Assembly (NCBI RefSeq): GCF_003473485.1
Contig: NC_053045.1
Span: 40,776,494-40,840,493, forward strand
DNA from: Medicago truncatula
Taxonomy: Eukaryota > Streptophyta > Magnoliopsida > Fabales > Fabaceae
DNA length: 64,000 nt
Direction: 5' to 3'
Shown here: positions 59,632 to 64,000 of the stretch, piece after piece
Numbering within the stretch: position 1 is the first letter of the stretch
How the letters are laid out: every line of letters starts with the position of its first letter
The notes under the pieces: model-generated
Database searches by the model: none
Seen by the model: only the letters and a program-made list of their open reading frames with translations
What the model was told of the DNA's origin: nothing
Program-made: the position numbers and the translations under genes

Positions 59632-59861
59632 TTTCCTTCGTTTTAAAATAAGTGTCGTTTAAAGTTTTTTCACATATATTAAAAAAGTAATAAAATAGTC
59701 TTGTTATCTATTGATGCATTTCCCATCATTAGTATGTACCTAATAATAATTAAAAGGTATTATTGAAAAACGTTTATTAATACTGCATTGAAAAGTGAGA
59801 ATGACGTTCATTTAAAACATTTTTTTCCCCTTAAAGCCACATCCGTTTTGAAAGGATGGAG
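59632..59861. mobile_element. Stowaway-type MITE
   Basis: It starts TTTCCTTCGTTTTAAAATAA and ends with the inverse-like 'ccgttttgaaaggatggag', flanked by TA (59630-59631 and 59862-59863). It is 230 bp long and non-coding, and belongs to the 'ttttaaaataagtgtc' subgroup. Confidence 0.75.
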
Positions 59862-60023
59862 TATATACTAGCTAATACTACTGGTATATGATAAATTAGA
59901 CTCAACTTTAAATAATATCTCAATTTCTGTTTTAAACTTTTACATTGGATGTCTTTGCAAAATAAGTTTACTACATTATTAGTGTATATTTATAAAAATA
60001 AAAAAATAAAACTGTTTTAATTT

Positions 60024-61700
60024 AGTGGTTAATTAATGGGTTTAGGCACGCCTAGAGCTGATGAGGTTAAGTTAGATAGAGGTCTTGCTAATAGTGATTG
60101 GTTTCGGATGTTTCCTAATGTTACGGTAGAAAATTTAATGGCTCCGGCATCAGATCGTTATCCTCTTCTTTTAAAACAGAAGGAAACTCGCTGTGTTTGG
60201 GTTCCTAGAAAAAAATTTCAATTTGAAAATGCATGGTGTGTGGAACCAGGAATTCATGATATTGTCTCTGATAGCTGGTTATCTAGTACATGTATGCAGG
60301 TGGTGGAAAAGCTTGAAGTCTGTGCGAATGATCTCAATTCTTGGAGCAAAGCGCATAACAATGGTCTAAAGCAAGAAATTGAAAATTGTCGCTGTGACTT
60401 AAACCGTTGTAGGAGTCGAGGGGCTGCGGCTTATCCTAGTTTGTTGACAAACTTGCGCATTTGATGATTCAAGAGGATAAGTATGGGTGACAGCGAGCAA
60501 AGACACACTGGTATCATGATGGTGACTTGAATACCAAATATTTTCATGCTTCAACCACGTCAAGAAAGAAGGTAAACCGCATTAATGTTTTGGATAATAA
60601 TGAAGGGGTACGAATTGCTGATGAACAAGGCATGCGTCAGGTTGCAAAAGAATATTTTGAGACTTTATTTTTAGAGAGCAATAGTACTCGTGCACCGGTT
60701 GTTAATATAATAGAAAAAGTTGTGTCTGATGATGATAATATTATGCTAACTGCTCCCTTTGAGGTTGAAGAATTTAAGGACGCTACGTTTTCTATGCATC
60801 CAGATAAGTGTCCTGGTCCAGATGGTTTTAATCTGGGATTTTTTTCAACAATTTCGGTCTGTCTGTAATTCTGACATTTTTCAGGAATGTTGTGTGTGGC
60901 TCAATCATAATCATTTTCCACCGTCACTAAGCACAACAAACATTGCATTAATCCCTAAAGGTAATGAGCAAAGAACCATGAAGGATTGGAGGCCGATTGC
61001 TTTATGTAATGTTTTGTACAAATTAGTGGCAAAAGTACTTGCTAATCGACTCAAAAAAATCTTGCATAAATGTATCTCCGAGAGTCAGTCAGCTTTTGTA
61101 CCAGAGCGCTCTATTCTTGATAACGCCATGATTGCTATTAAGGTGGTCCATCATATGAAAGTTGGTAAGAGAGTTAGAGATAAAAATGTCACACTTAAAT
61201 TAGATATTAGTAAGGTGTATGATAGAATTGATTGGCTTTATCTCAAGGAAGTGATGCTTAAAATGGGTTTTGACAGTAAATGGGTACAATGGATTATGAT
61301 GTGTGTTGAAACTGTTGATTACTCTGTCATCGTTAACAATGAGTTGGTAGGTCCGATTATACCGGGTAATAGTCGCCTTATTTATTTATTTTGTGCTGAA
61401 AGCTTATCCGCTCTTATTCGGAAAGCAGAACGAAGTGGAGACCTCCATGGCGTGTCTATTTGTACTAATGCACCTACTATTTCTCACCTATTGTTTGCAG
61501 ATGATTGCTTTTTGTTTTTCAGGATTGACGATAAGGAGGCACAAGTGATGAAGAATACTCTACATACTTATGAACTTGCTTCGGGGCAGACCATTAGTCT
61601 TCCAAAGTCCGAGGTTTTCTTCAGTGGTGTTGTTCCATTGCCTTCAGTAGTGTTGGCATATTTTATCTAATGAAATGCAATGATTTTCTTCCCTAAAAAA
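60024..61700 (+). pseudogene. Truncated L1-type LINE: endonuclease end and reverse transcriptase
   Basis: The sequence enters at the C-terminal end of the APE endonuclease (RADEVKLDRGLANSDWFRMF). It passes through the linker (WYHDGDLNTKYFHASTTSRK, in two frames with an internal stop near 60464), then the RT domain (CPGPDGFN, NIALIPKGNEQRTMKDWRPI, ALCNVLYKLVAKVLANRLKK, SAFVPERSILDNAMIA). RT motif A is KLDISKVYDRIDW. The catalytic FADD box is present (LLFADDCFLFF). There are frame shifts at about 60470 and 60840. The conserved R-Q-G-D-P-L-S-P block, which should sit just before YLF, has been deleted at about 61368-61385. After 61620 the body jumps to a 3' tail ('ttttatctaatgaaatgcaa') and a short A-rich end at 61697. 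The copy is dead. Confidence 0.88.
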
Positions 61701-61870
61701 AATAAAAATTGCACGGACAATTATGCTTACGATTGCAAAGTGTCAACGATGCTTTATTGTTATTAAAATACTATGATCCAATTTACAAGATTACTCTTAA
61801 ATTGTATCCCATATAATTACTTTTGTAGCTTAACTGCATGAGTGACCTGCCCATTTATCAATAAACTATA

Positions 61871-62453
61871 CTCCCTCTGTCCCAAATTGTATGTTGTTTT
61901 AGGGAAAAATATTTGTTCCAAATTATATATCGCTTTATAATACCAATGCAACATTAATGTTATTTTTCCTATTATAACCTTAACTATTTATTACTCTATC
62001 TTCTTTCAATTCTTTTATTTATCTTTCTCATATTGTTTATTAGGCAAATTCTATGGTACACCAAATATTAAATTAATAATTAAATTGATTGTTTTTTGAA
62101 GAAAAAATAATTATTTTCTATCATTGACAATTATAATAATTAAATCTTATTTACCAAATTCGTCGATGAAATAAAATTTACTTTTTTTAATTTTTATTGC
62201 TCATAATGAAGAATATTGATTATTTTTTATGAGAAAATGTTAAAAATTTAATATAATTCAATGAAATGACGTTTTTTTTCTCAAGAGATGGTGTTTTCTA
62301 AAATATAAATAATGACAAATAACAACTTATTTCATAAAATGATCATTAATTTATAAATTTATGAAGCAGAGTATCGGTACACCTTAATATTAATTACATT
62401 TTTTTAATATGTGTGAAATGCTCAAAACGTCATATAATTTGAGACGGAGGGAG
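61871..62453. mobile_element. Stowaway-type MITE, interrupted by another element
   Basis: The ends CTCCCTCTGTCCCAAATTGT and its inverse ('ataatttgagacggagggag') are flanked by TA (61869-61870 and 62454-62455). It is the same family as the copy at 39497-40653, in reverse orientation. From about 62043 to 62385 it is interrupted by an element homologous to 25352-25780, beginning 'taggcaaattctatggtaca'. Some of the MITE sequence seems to be lost at that junction. Confidence 0.8.
62043..62385. mobile_element. AT-rich MITE-like element nested in a Stowaway
   Basis: Homologous to 25352-25780 in inverse orientation. Both have the 'ggcaaattctatggtac' end, and share interior blocks such as 'gattgttttttgaagaaaaa' and 'atgatcattaatttataaat'. 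The right boundary is uncertain ('ggtacaccttaatatta') and no target duplication is proven. Confidence 0.6.
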
Positions 62454-62455
62454 TA

Positions 62456-64000
62456 ACTCGTGAATTGTTTCTCATAATAAAATTTGATGTTCAGGCTGTG
62501 AATTTTGTTTTCCACAATTTTGTTAGGCCGTATGGTATGGCATACACTTCACAAAATAATTAAAGACATTACACGGAAATAAGTCAGAGACATCTGCTAC
62601 ATAATTTATCTGACTCTGTCCTCAAAAGATTAAAAACAAAAAACACCTATGAGCTGTTTTTAAATCACATTGCTTATTTAGCTATAGAGTGTCCTAGTCA
62701 ATTACCAAGAATTGAAATAGTTGCATTCTGAATTGGACCCTGGCATGGCTTCCATATATAAAAACCATTTTTGGTGGGGATCCCGTTTTGTCATGTAATG
62801 CCAAAATTATGCCATGTAACAATTCTGGCTCCTTTTCCAATACTCCCCAGAGCCCATGCCCCAGAGGCATAAGCAACCCTGTTGAAGGATTATGTGTCTT
62901 GCAACATGCTAATTTGAATTCGCAAGAAGTTTATCAGAATTACTATGTGTCATCATGATTTTATTAAGTTTGATTCTAAACATGCAATTAGTATATTTTT
63001 TAAGTGCATTTTTAATATCACGATGAATATGTCAGAATTAAAGCGGTATATTCATCATGATATAAGACATAGACTAAGTGGTATAACTATGGTAATTTAA
63101 CTTCCAATTGGCACCTCAAGAAAACTCACTCTGAAAATGCTTGGCACCAAATAACCTTTGGATGGTTGTTACCAATAGGACAATGTGAGGTAATAAATTC
63201 ATAACGGTATTGTCATGCTCCCTAACACCTATTAACAAATATTGCTCATTAGTACTTTTTTTCTTTCATAGGAGTACCAATTGGGGTCTATATGAATTCA
63301 ATTTTTATATATTTATATCCAACGTACGATTGACTAGCTTCACCATACGATCTATGCAATTCAACAAAGACAGTTGGTAGATGGACATAATGAACTGTAA
63401 ACAATTTTTTATATATATAGTAAAGGTCCAGAGGAGTTAAGTCCAATTTCTGGTTAAATTCATTCGAACTTTATAAAAATAAAACTTTAATTTCACGGAC
63501 TATACACTTTATATAGTTTCCATCATGATTTTAAATCTAACTTATTTTGTTTCTTAGTGCATATGGTTTTCCTATGTTTCCTCATCTTGCCGCTTGACTA
63601 TAGTTGACTATGATACATATATAATTACATTTATAAAACCCATACTGTCTAATCATTAATATAATTGATGATTTGAGTTACTAATTAACTGCAATTAGAA
63701 CATTCCGTGGAAGTATGATATTCAGATCTGTTAAGTGAAAAAATACATTTACAAGGCATGCATTTATTTGAAACTACTTACACTAATCATCAAAAGAAGC
63801 TATCATTGCAAAGTTGTATGAATGTGACCCTCATTGAATCACATTTATAGAGCCTTTATTTTGGACAGCTGGTATTATTTATGAAATTATCTTTCCAACT
63901 AACATCATATTTATCATCATATTTATTGTGGGCCTTTATTTTAGTCATGGTGCTTCCACATTAAGGATCAAAATGTTCCCCTAATAATGTGATAAACAAA
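62456..64000. other. Intergenic stretch with a 16-bp hairpin
   Basis: At 63015-63030 and 63048-63063 there is an inverted pair (15 of 16 match, 'atatcacgatgaatat') with a 17-base loop. At 62694-62876 the minus strand has coding-like sequence in two frames (for example AYASGAWALGSIGKGA), which I cannot assign. No complete gene is seen up to the window end. Confidence 0.4.

Noticed and set aside
62694-62876. Coding-like sequence on the minus strand
   Set aside because: Two frames look partly protein-like but I could not tie either to a family. Left as an unresolved scrap, not a gene call.

Overview
This window reads as nuclear DNA of a dicot plant. It is AT-rich, its genes are split by GT-AG introns, and it is dense in MITEs, LTR remnants, LINE pieces and tRNA-like SINE pieces. 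The gene set and repeat style suggest a legume of the Medicago type. That placement is inference from memory, not a database match.

Seven protein-coding genes could be rebuilt exon by exon. They are a calcyclin-binding/SIP-like protein (10260-11921, minus), two tandem copies of an unrecognised tail-anchored Lys/Glu-repeat protein (13369-15662 and 19867-21872, plus), a small coiled-coil protein (23921-25198, minus), plant-specific complex II subunit SDH6 (26750-29004, plus), a GPI-anchored-type GH17 beta-1,3-glucanase (35114-37074, minus), a CAR-type C2-domain protein (52709-53733, plus) and a plastid-type phosphohexomutase (54732-58265, plus; this one and the C2 gene are neighbours).

Layout. 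1-10 kb is repeat-rich, with a decayed hAT transposon (2675-4320, perfect 8-bp target duplication), a long foldback element with Mutator-like features (4972-5892), a hAT MITE nested in another foldback element, and a broken lectin-receptor-kinase piece. 10-29 kb is the gene-rich part and includes a tandem duplication of about 4-5 kb. 29.9-32.5 kb looks like a large solo LTR holding ten GC-rich palindromes. 35-37 kb holds the glucanase. 38.7-52 kb is mobile-element territory: a Mutator-like foldback nested in a Stowaway MITE, a copia-like solo LTR, a tandem TRIM-like array, a Tourist MITE and SINE/LINE pieces. 52.7-58.3 kb holds the C2 and phosphohexomutase genes. 58.3-64 kb has an LTR remnant, Stowaway MITEs and a truncated LINE.

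The genes share no pathway and no operon logic applies. No tRNA, rRNA or CRISPR was found. The most notable points are the uncharacterised tandem gene pair, the palindrome cluster in the LTR, and two insertions whose unoccupied sites are preserved in paralogous repeats elsewhere in the window.
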